From Trichomonas vaginalis G3 (Eukaryota; Parabasalia; Trichomonadida; Trichomonadidae): a DNA stretch of 64,000 nt. A program made the translations under genes and the position numbers. This document shows positions 39,598-47,653 of this stretch, one piece after another. The notes under the pieces were generated by a model that was given only the letters and a program-made list of their open reading frames with translations, did no database searches and was not told the origin of the DNA. Every line of letters starts with the position of its first letter. Position 1 is the first letter of the stretch. The stretch covers positions 3,286,001 through 3,350,000 of the forward strand of contig NC_067203.1 in NCBI RefSeq assembly GCF_026262505.1, written 5' to 3'.

Positions 39598-40894
39598 GGG
39601 TGTCCAAAGGTGCGTTTAGCACAGCGCTCTATATGAGACTATTAAAGGAGATATATGCTGATTATAAATATATAATAAAAAATATGAATATATGTATATG
39701 ATGAGTATGTTGTATTTTGGCGCCATGCCGGGATATAAAATGAATTTTGAGACAAGAGGCGGTTTCGCGGGAAATTTTGGCGGGATTTTTTTCATTTTTT
39801 TAATGAATCATAAAGAAAACATCCTCGCTCTTGCAAAAAAATGCAAAGACTGTAAAAAAATCTACGAGACATTGGTAAAATGCTTCGGTATGGATGCTCC
39901 TAGCTATTCCACTGTAACGTATCATGTTAGGATGTATCACTTCATGAACAAAAAGGCGCCCATCATAAAAATTGACAAAAAATCGCCGGATCAAAGAAAA
40001 ATCAAAGCAATTCTTCAAGCGCTAGATGAAGACCCAAGAGCATCACTCAGAAGGATAGAGGAGATGACAAAGATACCACGTACAACAGTCAGTTATTATA
40101 TGCACAATTATTTGAACTACAAACTAGCGTATACACGTTGGGTTCCGCACAACCTTAATTCAGTTCAAAAAAAATCTAGAGTCCAATCTTCGAAAGAGCT
40201 CCTCTCTATATTGGGTGCGTATCAATCCAAGAAGTTTCGCTTTTTAGTAACAGAGGACGAGTCTTGGTTTCAAAATGCAACAGAAGCCAAAATCATGTGG
40301 ATCCCGAAGGATGAAAATCCGCAAACATTCCCGAAGAAAAAAATTGACACACCAATGATGATGTTGTCGGTTTTTTGGGGCGTGAATGGCATCATCGCAA
40401 TTGATATTCTTCAAAAACCTAATACGATGAATGCTCAGTATCTAATTGACAATGTTCTTACTCAAATTATCAATTCTGATGAGTTTGAGAAATCCAAACA
40501 ACAAAAACAAAAGTTTGCAATTCATTTTGATAATTCAAGAGTTCACAAAAGTCATAAGGTAATGAATTACTTGGTGGAAAACAATGTCAAAGTTGTTCCA
40601 AACCCAATTTATTCACCTGATATTGCACCCTCTGACTTTTATTTATTCGGCACGCTAAAAAAGAGAGCTGAAGGACGCGAATTCGCGAGTCCAGATGATC
40701 TTGAAAATTTTGTAAGAGAGCAATTTGAGCGATTTTCTCATGATGATTTAAAGCGTGTCTTTCAAGCCTGGATCGATCGCTGCGAACGCGTGATTGAATC
40801 CAATGGTGATTATATTTAAATAAACTTTATATATATGTAACTTGTTTATTTCTATTCGCAGTATTCAGGTTTGTGCTAAACACACCTTTGGACC
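39598..40894 (+). mobile_element. Tvmar1-like mariner, copy 1 (in integrase)
   Basis: 1297 bp flanked by TA on both sides (39596-39597, 40895-40896). The left end GGGTGTCCAAAGGTGCGTTT is mirrored on the right (AAACACACCTTTGGAC); the right tip is three bases shorter than in copy 2. It carries one open transposase frame and is about 99 per cent identical to copy 2. Confidence 0.92.
39803..40819 (+). CDS. Mariner transposase, DD34D
   Basis: 338 residues from ATG 39803; an in-frame extension to 39692 lacks conserved residues. N-terminal helix-turn-helix pair, linker RWVPHNL (residues 112-118), then the catalytic Asp152 (EDESW), Asp243 (HFDN) and Asp278 (APSD), exactly 34 residues apart, with YSPDIAPSDFYLFG. 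All three catalytic Asp are present and the frame is uninterrupted, so the protein may be active, though the right terminal repeat is slightly shortened. Confidence 0.93.
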   Translation: MNHKENILALAKKCKDCKKIYETLVKCFGMDAPSYSTVTYHVRMYHFMNKKAPIIKIDKKSPDQRKIKAILQALDEDPRASLRRIEEMTKIPRTTVSYYMHNYLNYKLAYTRWVPHNLNSVQKKSRVQSSKELLSILGAYQSKKFRFLVTEDESWFQNATEAKIMWIPKDENPQTFPKKKIDTPMMMLSVFWGVNGIIAIDILQKPNTMNAQYLIDNVLTQIINSDEFEKSKQQKQKFAIHFDNSRVHKSHKVMNYLVENNVKVVPNPIYSPDIAPSDFYLFGTLKKRAEGREFASPDDLENFVREQFERFSHDDLKRVFQAWIDRCERVIESNGDYI

Positions 40895-41678
40895 TATACT
40901 GTGAAGCCATACCATTATGGTCCAAAAATATTTTAGATGTGAAAACTGCTTTGACAATATTCGTTGACAAATACCACCCAACAAAACTGACATCTGACTG
41001 TGAAAGTTCTTTCAAATCAGATGATGTAAAAAACTATCTGCGTTCAAAAAATGTAAACCAATATTTCATTGTCGACCAAAACCATTCTGCTCTTGGTGTC
41101 ATTGACGGTTGTATAAAAATGTTAAGAGACTTAAACCAACCACAAGGTGGTGAAGCAAATGAAATGTCATATGACGACAAATATAGACACTTCTCCATGG
41201 CAAAGATGAGACAAGTTTTAAATATTTACAATAACCGTAAACAAAAAGGTTTGGGAAACCACTCCCCCGAAGAAATGAAAAACAACCCTGACTTAGAGAA
41301 AGACTATATATTTAATAATTTAGTCAAAAGAGACAAACAAGAAAGAATGCCGGGCTTCAAACTTCAGAAAGGTGACAAAGTAAAAATAGAAATACCTAAA
41401 CGCGACCCATATGAAAATACTATTGACTATGACAACAATGGAAACCCGACAGGTACTCACATTCGTGTTCGTAAAAATAGAAGAAAGTATACAAGAGAAT
41501 ATTATGAAGTTTTAGGCAAACATGGCAAAATGTACACACTGCAAGCAGAAGATAAAACTACTATTGCCAGACCTCGTTTCAAACTTGTCAAAGTTCAAAG
41601 TGGTATACTTTCAAAGACAGTTCCTAACAAATATAAGACAACTCCTGACGAATATGCTAAAGAAGTTGAAAATGACGA

Positions 41679-43133
41679 CTAAGCAATTCTATACCATGCG
41701 TAAACTGTCATGTAAGGTGGCATATATTCTTTACTTTGTCCCGTTGTTTGCGTATATCCTGAAACGTGATGTGTATGGTTTCCTCCTCCCTCAGTGTTAC
41801 TCCAGTAACAATTTATAGCAAACTTAACGTTGTCTTTAACATCATATCCTTTACCTTTTGTCATTGCTGACCAATCCCAATATCTATGCTTATGCCAACC
41901 TGCTTGAGATGTACTTAAATCTATGTAGTGACTGTGTGCAGGTAAATTTGCACCTGAAATCGTTTTACTTCCACCTGTTTCCTTTGAAGAGTTTGCACAA
42001 TACAAAAACCTGTCGACTATTTGAGTCCAAGTTCCAAAACCAAGTACTACTTCTGGTCTGGTAGAGTTCATTGAAACATATAATGAGCCAACCGGGTAAA
42101 TAAGATTCGGCAAAATTTGTTTAAGCACATTGAGTTCCTGTCTTAGATGCATAATACTATTGTCATTAGATATCAAAGTATCTACAAGACTTGTTGCCGG
42201 TGGTATTGTTGGACCTTTATTTGGCAAGGTTGTGTTTAGTGTAATATCATCTGCTGTAAAAGTTGTAAAACTTGTATGTGTATGAGTCTTATCTGCTTTC
42301 TTCTCTAACTCATCGTTAACATAAGTTTTATCTGCTTTAAGGTCTAAACATCCTGAAACCCATCCTGTATCAGCTTTACTTTTAAAAATCTTCGATGTCC
42401 ATTCATGATACCATTCAACCCTTTCTTTAATTTCATTATCTTTTTCATCCACATATTCCTTATCCGCTTTCTTCTCTAACTTACTAGCCACATATTCCTT
42501 ATCCGCTTTCTTTTCAAGGCTAACGTTTAAGTCTGTTATTTCAGATATAGAATGTGTATGAGTCTTATTTGCTTTTGTCTCTAATGTTTCTTGTAAGTTT
42601 GTAATATTTGCAATGGTATGTGTATGTCCAACGGCACTTTTCCTGTTTAAGGTTTCTTGTAAGTTTGTAATATCAGATATAGAATGTGTATGAGTCTTTT
42701 TAGAATATTCGTTTTCAGCTCTTGTCACTTCACTTGACATTTTATTGTCAACATATGTTTTGTCTGCTAGTTCAGGATGAGTATGTTCTTTTGTTGCATA
42801 AGCATTGTTAGCTCTTTCTTCTTCTTTTGCTATTGCATCGTCTACATATTCTTTGTCAGCTTTGTTGTCAACATCTGCTTTCAAAAGAAGTTCATTTATA
42901 GGTTTCTCGTTTAAAGTTCCTTTTGTTGGATTTATACAGACAGTATTGTTCTTCTTGTCTTGAAATAGAAACTCATCTGTCATTGGGTTTATTGTCAGTT
43001 TTAAGTTTCCTTCTTTCAATGACTCAGATATCTTAGAATAGTTTGAAAAGTTTGTTGTGTTCTTATTTAGAGCTTGCATAATGAGTTGTCGGTTGTGTTG
43101 TATTTCTCTTATGGAAGCAATATCTTTCGACAT
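41679..43133 (-). CDS. Phage-like fibre with tail-collar C-terminus, Maverick B
   Basis: 484 residues. A ~90-residue head, then a long shaft of repeats (KADKEYV units; THTHSISDITNLQETL units, four times), then a ~135-residue C-terminal domain: PVGSLYVSMNS, GFGTWTQIVDRFLYC, GGSK, LPAHSH, GNHTHHVSG and a final YMPPYMTVYAWYRIA. This is the signature order of phage short-tail-fibre or collar-type receptor-binding domains. Inferred role: trimeric receptor-binding spike of the virion. The frame is whole. The stop overlaps the end of the integrase region by four bases. Confidence 0.75.
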   Translation of the reverse strand: MSKDIASIREIQHNRQLIMQALNKNTTNFSNYSKISESLKEGNLKLTINPMTDEFLFQDKKNNTVCINPTKGTLNEKPINELLLKADVDNKADKEYVDDAIAKEEERANNAYATKEHTHPELADKTYVDNKMSSEVTRAENEYSKKTHTHSISDITNLQETLNRKSAVGHTHTIANITNLQETLETKANKTHTHSISEITDLNVSLEKKADKEYVASKLEKKADKEYVDEKDNEIKERVEWYHEWTSKIFKSKADTGWVSGCLDLKADKTYVNDELEKKADKTHTHTSFTTFTADDITLNTTLPNKGPTIPPATSLVDTLISNDNSIMHLRQELNVLKQILPNLIYPVGSLYVSMNSTRPEVVLGFGTWTQIVDRFLYCANSSKETGGSKTISGANLPAHSHYIDLSTSQAGWHKHRYWDWSAMTKGKGYDVKDNVKFAINCYWSNTEGGGNHTHHVSGYTQTTGQSKEYMPPYMTVYAWYRIA

Positions 43134-43151
43134 TTTTATTATAGATAAAAT

Positions 43152-44000
43152 ATGCTTCCAATAGAAAAAGAAAATTCTAGAGTTGCTACAACTAAACCAT
43201 TAGATGAACTTTTTACTAATGTCGGTCAAAAGGTTGAGACAGATACCGTAAAGCATGAAGGCTATCGTTTTGACTACCCATTAAGATGGTTAAGAGACCC
43301 ATCCGTCACAAAAGCTATTGGCTTTCGTAGAATGAAGTTCATTTCAGAAGCCATACATGGTTTCCCATTTACGGTCGGTTTTGAAGTTCGATACTATAAC
43401 AAAGAAAAACGTATGTATGAGAAATTTGAACAGGGAAAACTTTTACAAGTTAGTTTGCTTGTAAACTTAGAAACAACTCTTCAAGCTTTTCAAGAAAAAA
43501 TAAACGATATCTATATTGAATATGCAAACCAGTATAACATTGACGAAGGAGAATACCATCTCGATATTATTTATGACAGGAAAAATGCAACTGTTAAAAT
43601 CAATAAAATAGAAGACCTTGGAGAAAACGTTTATATTTCTACAAAATATAACAACTTGGCATGGTATAGATTTATGAGGATGTTAAATCAGCCTGCAGCA
43701 TATCCAGTACACCCGGACTATTATGAAGTCGAAAACCCTAATGGAACATATGAAAATATTTTCGACCAAGATGCTGTGATAGTTCATGCTTCATTTTCTG
43801 GCGCCCAAAACTCTTTCTTATGCTTGGCAAATGACTTTTACGAAAAACCTACAAAGTTATACGAACCACCAAGTGGAAGTATTTCGGACTTTCAAGTATG
43901 GTTTACTACAGATGGAAGAAAAAGAATAATTCCATTATACCATGCGTTTTACTTAGAACTTAGTTTCATATACAACTACTATCGAACGGTAAAAATATAA
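43152..44000 (+). CDS. Maverick structural-protein family, copy B2
   Basis: A 282-residue paralogue of 35031-35891: RFDYPLRWLRDP, KAIGFRR, HASFSGAQNSFLCLANDFY, YEPPSGSISDFQVWFTTDG, LELSFIYNY. It is divergent from the fibre gene, with an 18-base gap between the ATGs. In element A the family member (5195) is divergent from the ATPase instead. Probably a virion surface or vertex protein; adjacency to the fibre suggests it may be the fibre's base. Confidence 0.6.
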   Translation: MLPIEKENSRVATTKPLDELFTNVGQKVETDTVKHEGYRFDYPLRWLRDPSVTKAIGFRRMKFISEAIHGFPFTVGFEVRYYNKEKRMYEKFEQGKLLQVSLLVNLETTLQAFQEKINDIYIEYANQYNIDEGEYHLDIIYDRKNATVKINKIEDLGENVYISTKYNNLAWYRFMRMLNQPAAYPVHPDYYEVENPNGTYENIFDQDAVIVHASFSGAQNSFLCLANDFYEKPTKLYEPPSGSISDFQVWFTTDGRKRIIPLYHAFYLELSFIYNYYRTVKI

Positions 44001-44004
44001 TTTT

Positions 44005-44247
44005 TTAATACGGTTGAGGTGTTGGATTTGGTTGCCAACTAGACTGTGGTGCAGGTTCAGGCTGTTGTATAACAGGAGCTTGTTCTTCTGGTTCAGGGTC
44101 TTTAGGTATAATACCAACAAACTGACCTACTCTTTTACCAATATTTTTGACTCCGTTCCAAATTCCTCTTCCTACGGTTTTTATTCCATTCCATATACCT
44201 CTTCCAACTCTTCTGAAGAAGTTTCCAATACTACTGAAGAAACCCAT
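44005..44247 (-). CDS. Small amphipathic protein (MGFFSSIGNFF), Maverick B
   Basis: 80 residues. Residues 1-45 are an almost ideal amphipathic helix with a repeated unit (GRGIWNGIKTVGRGIWNGVKN), followed by a Pro/Gln-rich tail. The repeat resembles antimicrobial or adenovirus VI-type membrane-lytic peptides. N-terminal MG also permits myristoylation (inference). It is convergent with the structural gene ending at 44000. Confidence 0.6.
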   Translation of the reverse strand: MGFFSSIGNFFRRVGRGIWNGIKTVGRGIWNGVKNIGKRVGQFVGIIPKDPEPEEQAPVIQQPEPAPQSSWQPNPTPQPY

Positions 44248-44264
44248 TTACTACGTGTAAAAAT

Positions 44265-44627
44265 CTAATGTCCGCCTAGTCTCTTACGTTTCCTGTTGAG
44301 TTCCATAGCATTCTTTAACTGGAGCTCATACATTCTGTTTCTCCTCTGGTAGAAAACATATTCTGGGTCAACTCCTGTGTTCGCGTCATCTGCATAAAGT
44401 TGTTTATATCCCACTTCAGGGTTTGTATAAAACTCTTTCCATCTCATATTTGCATACCATGGTGGCAAACCTAACGCAGCGTCATTTGACATGGCAGTTT
44501 GCATTTGTACATCTGTTGGCACTTGACCATAGTTTGCCATTGCAGTTTGTATTCTAACTTCATTTGGAATATTCTCTGGGTTTGGTTGTCCAGGTTGCTG
44601 TGCATTCGCTAAGTTCTGTGCGTCCAT
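44265..44627 (-). CDS. Small Gln/Asn-rich protein, Maverick B
   Basis: A 120-residue protein with a repeated motif (RIQTAMANYGQVPTDVQMQT, again QTAMSND) and a basic C-terminus (MELNRKRKRLGGH). Not recognised. It is upstream of the amphipathic gene on the same strand with a 17-base gap; probably a co-expressed virion cluster. Confidence 0.45.
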   Translation of the reverse strand: MDAQNLANAQQPGQPNPENIPNEVRIQTAMANYGQVPTDVQMQTAMSNDAALGLPPWYANMRWKEFYTNPEVGYKQLYADDANTGVDPEYVFYQRRNRMYELQLKNAMELNRKRKRLGGH

Positions 44628-44650
44628 TTAATATTAGATAAAAATATCTC

Positions 44651-44782
44651 TTACGAGTACATATACTGAACATTTGCAGGCATTGGTTCATCTTCATATT
44701 CTCTATATCTTTCTGCCACGTCAAATAAATAAATGACACAATGGAAAAAACCTAAAACAAGTAGTCCTATTTCAAACCACAT
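44651..44782 (-). CDS. 43-residue single-pass membrane protein, Maverick B
   Basis: A short frame: MWFEIGLLVLGFFHCVIYLF, then an acidic tail with DVAERYREYEDEPMPA. One predicted membrane helix (residues 4-20). Its start overlaps the last codons of the methyltransferase gene by 16 bases. The clear helix-plus-charged-tail layout and the tight packing support it as real. Confidence 0.5.
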   Translation of the reverse strand: MWFEIGLLVLGFFHCVIYLFDVAERYREYEDEPMPANVQYMYS

Positions 44783-45585
44783 TTACTTACTAATAAAATT
44801 TCTTTGTTATGACACTTTCTCCAGTTTATAGGACCTCTCTCATATTCTATCTTGTCATATATAAACTCATAGTCATGTATGTCCTCTAGCCATCTCATAA
44901 CGGTTTCCAAATCACTTTTATCGGATGTAAAGTAAAAGCATGGATGGTTATGTATAACGTCTAAAGTTTCTAAAGAGTCTCTCAAAGTCCAGTCTACTTG
45001 GTATTGAAAATCCCATGTGTTATAGAACGGCGGGTCCACTATAAAGAAAACATTTTCCTTGTCTTTATATTTTTCATACAACTCTGTCCAATAACATCTC
45101 ACAAACTCTATACCCTCAATATATTTTTCTATGTTCTCTTTGAAAACATTTGTATAGTTAAGATATAAAACTTTTGACATAAGTGTTTCAATGTCATGAA
45201 CTCTTATAGCACCACTATATAATAGTCTAGCAGATATACTATCCCAGTCTATATATTCTGCTTTTTTCAAAACCTCTCTCACAATATTTTTCTTATCTAA
45301 TGGTATACGTTCCATCTTACCTATAGGTATCTTTTCTTTTAACTCTTTCAATATGTTGTTTGTGTCTGGAATATGTTTGAGACGGTCCATATAGTTGTCG
45401 AAGTCATTGCATATAATCTTTGAGTCTGGGAATATTGTATGACATAAATGGGATATATAGAAACTTCCACCGAACAAATCTACAAATGTTAGACCATTCG
45501 GTAGTTTCTTAAGTTCTCTCAATATAATATCTTTACATCTACTCTTATTTCCAAAGAACGGTAACGGTGGTTTTGTAAAATTCAT
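44767..45585 (-). CDS. D12-class adenine-N6 DNA methyltransferase (Dam-like)
   Basis: 272 residues. PFFGNKSRCKDIIL is the N-terminal AdoMet motif (FxGxK type), TFVDLFGGSFYIS the next AdoMet motif and FFIVDPPFYNT the catalytic DPPY/F motif. It is of the length of Dam-like enzymes, which methylate adenine in a short DNA target. The first two-thirds lie within the right terminal repeat, so an element tip drives its transcription and a partial copy exists at the other tip. The frame looks whole. 6mA is abundant in trichomonads (general knowledge), so host or self marking is plausible. Confidence 0.85.
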   Translation of the reverse strand: MNFTKPPLPFFGNKSRCKDIILRELKKLPNGLTFVDLFGGSFYISHLCHTIFPDSKIICNDFDNYMDRLKHIPDTNNILKELKEKIPIGKMERIPLDKKNIVREVLKKAEYIDWDSISARLLYSGAIRVHDIETLMSKVLYLNYTNVFKENIEKYIEGIEFVRCYWTELYEKYKDKENVFFIVDPPFYNTWDFQYQVDWTLRDSLETLDVIHNHPCFYFTSDKSDLETVMRWLEDIHDYEFIYDKIEYERGPINWRKCHNKEILLVSKCGLK

Positions 45586-45842
45586 TTATATATAATAATA
45601 AAAATGTTTTTACCCGAAAAGTGACAGAAAAGTGACAAAGCATGAAAACATATATAATTTGTGAAAAGTGAAACAAAAAGTGACATTTTTAAAAGTGACA
45701 TCATTAATATGATGTAAATAACAACGGTTTTGGTTTTGTCACCGGCTGGTCGGCTGGGGTTCGGTCCTCCTCTTGGGTCTTGGGCAAAATTTCTTAGGGG
45801 CTAGAAGGCGCAACGCGCCTGGAAGCCCCACTTACCTGACCT
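44980..45842 (-). repeat. Right terminal inverted repeat of Maverick B
   Basis: Reverse complement of 20119-20979 with about six differences. It ends ...CTTACCTGACCT at 45842 and is followed by TATAT, the same five bases that precede the left end. Confidence 0.95.
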
Positions 45843-45847
45843 TATAT

Positions 45848-46639
45848 ACATATGTAAAAGATTCATATTAACTCAATTAACAAAAATGATAGATTTTCAT
45901 AAAGGTTCAATCTAGGTTCGTCCGAAAATTTTGATTTTTATATAGAAGACATAGTTTCATATACATAATTAAATTTTCAAACAAATTTGATCATACCATT
46001 TATTAAGCAGGATAGTATATTAATTACTATCAGTATAAAAATATAAAAATGATTATATTTAATTATTGCATAATTTAGTCAAAGAGTTATAAGCCTCAAG
46101 TGATCGTTATCACCTTCAATGCACGTATACTTTATTGATTCATAGATATTTAATCTATGTTTGACATGTTGTTGTCGTCATTCGTTTTGTTCCCATTCTT
46201 CCTAAGTTAGAATTAGAGAATACACCATCCACATCATCTAATTTGGTCCTCAGCGATAGATTGGTTCATTTTGGAGGAGTCCCATCAGACAGTTTTCGAG
46301 CACCAAATATCAAATTTTAATGTATACAAATCTTTAGTGATTTATCTCTTTTATGATGAGTAAAAGGTTTCTGCTCATCAACATTTGATTTCCGACATAT
46401 ATGATTTCTAATTGCAATTATTTACTTTCTTTTTATAATCTAACTCTGTGACTCATACCATAAATTAATTATTGGAAAGTGTCAATATGTTTGGCACAAC
46501 GCATGGCGGAAGATACCAAACCATGCAGGGAATATGATACGTTTAAGATCTCCGAACTTTTTTTCCAAAAATTTTCTATCGTTGCCCTACCTCTTAGAAC
46601 GAACACATATTCAAAAATTGAATATCGTTAAAAAAATTA
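45848..46639. other. Host intergenic region right of Maverick B
   Basis: About 790 AT-rich bases without a coding frame. It contains the 18-base motif also found at 17467, close to the Nudix start. I see nothing else of note. Confidence 0.6.
46576..46593 (+). promoter_or_regulatory. 18-base motif with TATCGTT core upstream of the Nudix gene
   Basis: CTATCGTTGCCCTACCTC lies 46 bases before the ATG of the Nudix gene. Its complement occurs exactly at 17467-17484. The core complement CAACGATA resembles the Myb recognition element described for trichomonad promoters (YAACGATA). A regulatory role is inferred. Confidence 0.4.
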
Positions 46640-47452
46640 ATGAGCATATTACCTGATAGAAAAGCAATCAAAGGTGTAAAAGAAGGAAAGTTTTCATCAT
46701 ATTATAAAGTTCGTTTCGGGGATGTTAAAATTAAATGGGATGGGAATCTTCAAGATCCAAAAGAATTATTAGATTTTATTAATAATCACATTAATGAATG
46801 GAAAAAAGAAGATCGGCCCTCCATTTGGGTTAAGCTCCGTGGGACAGATCTCAAGCATCTTTATCCATTAATAATGCAAGGTTTTGATATTCATAGAAGT
46901 AAATCAGGAAATGTCATTGTTCTCAATAAATGGATTCGTGAAAAGTCAAAAACTTTACCTAACCCTCCATTTGCATATTTAGGAGTTGGTGGAATGTGTA
47001 TTAACAATGAGGGCCAAATTTTAGCTGTTCGAGAGAATTACAAAACCGGTCCTTCTCCATGGAAATTACCTGGCGGACTTTTTGATCCTAGAAAAGATAA
47101 AAAACTTTCAGATACTGCTGTTAGAGAAATAATGGAAGAAACAGGTATTCAAGCTGAACCAATGTATATGGTAACATCTCGTTTCTGGCCAAAGAGTAAT
47201 ACTTTCCAAGCTCCTGATTTATTCCATATTTTTCGCCTTAAACCCCTCTCAACCAAAATTAAGTATGATCCTTATGAAATTCATTCGGCTGCTTGGGTTA
47301 AACCTGACGTATTAATTAACTGCGGATACGATCTCATTAAATTTGCTGTTCAATCCCAGATTCAAAACAAAATTGGTCTATTAGAACGCGAAACTGTCTA
47401 TAGGAATAACCATCAATTCTTATACATGCTACCTAAATCAAATGGAATTTAA
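46640..47452 (+). CDS. NUDT6-like Nudix hydrolase
   Basis: 270 residues with the two-part layout of NUDT6-type proteins: an N-terminal pre-Nudix domain (about 1-100, with WVKLRGTDLKHLYPLIMQGF) and a Nudix domain (about 110-250). The Nudix box runs from GG145-146 to REIMEETGI (162-170), so the metal-binding REXXEE core is intact. The first Glu of the box is replaced and there is a two-residue expansion. Likely hydrolyses a nucleoside-diphosphate derivative; the substrate cannot be told. It is the first gene of the host block between elements B and C. Confidence 0.85.
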   Translation: MSILPDRKAIKGVKEGKFSSYYKVRFGDVKIKWDGNLQDPKELLDFINNHINEWKKEDRPSIWVKLRGTDLKHLYPLIMQGFDIHRSKSGNVIVLNKWIREKSKTLPNPPFAYLGVGGMCINNEGQILAVRENYKTGPSPWKLPGGLFDPRKDKKLSDTAVREIMEETGIQAEPMYMVTSRFWPKSNTFQAPDLFHIFRLKPLSTKIKYDPYEIHSAAWVKPDVLINCGYDLIKFAVQSQIQNKIGLLERETVYRNNHQFLYMLPKSNGI

Positions 47453-47653
47453 ATTATTAAATCTTTTTATTATTCTCTCAAATTTTTCTCTTTTTATTTT
47501 CGTCAATTAAAATCAAATCTATGTTAAATAAAATTCCTAGATCTTCAAAAATTTTTGAATGATGTAAATTTGTTGAGATATTGTGGTTGTTCATCTGCAT
47601 TAACTTCGTAATGATTCTCAACTTTAATTTTGAATCGAATTTGATTCAATTTT

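Larger units (their letters stand above)
39420..41682 (+). pseudogene. Retroviral-type integrase of Maverick B, split by a mariner
   Basis: The left part has the start of the integrase core (NAWFMDILEN, YWLIFVGQNTRY). After the mariner (39598-40894), the right part has KTALTIFVDKY, LTSDCESSF and the NHSALGVIDGCIKML region, followed by a basic C-terminal domain with VRKNRRKYTREYYEV (chromodomain/SH3-like position). It is the Polinton c-integrase that inserts element DNA. The insertion separates the two parts, so the element cannot supply its own integrase. Confidence 0.85.
20119..45842. mobile_element. Maverick/Polinton element B, both ends present, broken
   Basis: Bounded by ~861-bp terminal inverted repeats starting AGGTCAGGTAAG (20119) and ending with its complement (45842). 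The repeats begin with AG as in other Polintons, and five bases (TATAT) match on both flanks as a likely target duplication. It encodes major capsid, CCG protein, penton-like protein, SF3 helicase, packaging ATPase, KilA/MSV199 protein, protein-primed DNA polymerase, retroviral-type integrase, phage-like fibre and adenine methyltransferase. About six differences in ~861 bp between the repeats imply a young insertion. A mariner splits the integrase, and there are roughly ten other breaks. Confidence 0.93.

Noticed and set aside
20119-45842. Two separate adjacent Mavericks instead of one large one
   Set aside because: Only one pair of terminal repeats is present, and each core gene (capsid, ATPase, polymerase, integrase) occurs once between them.
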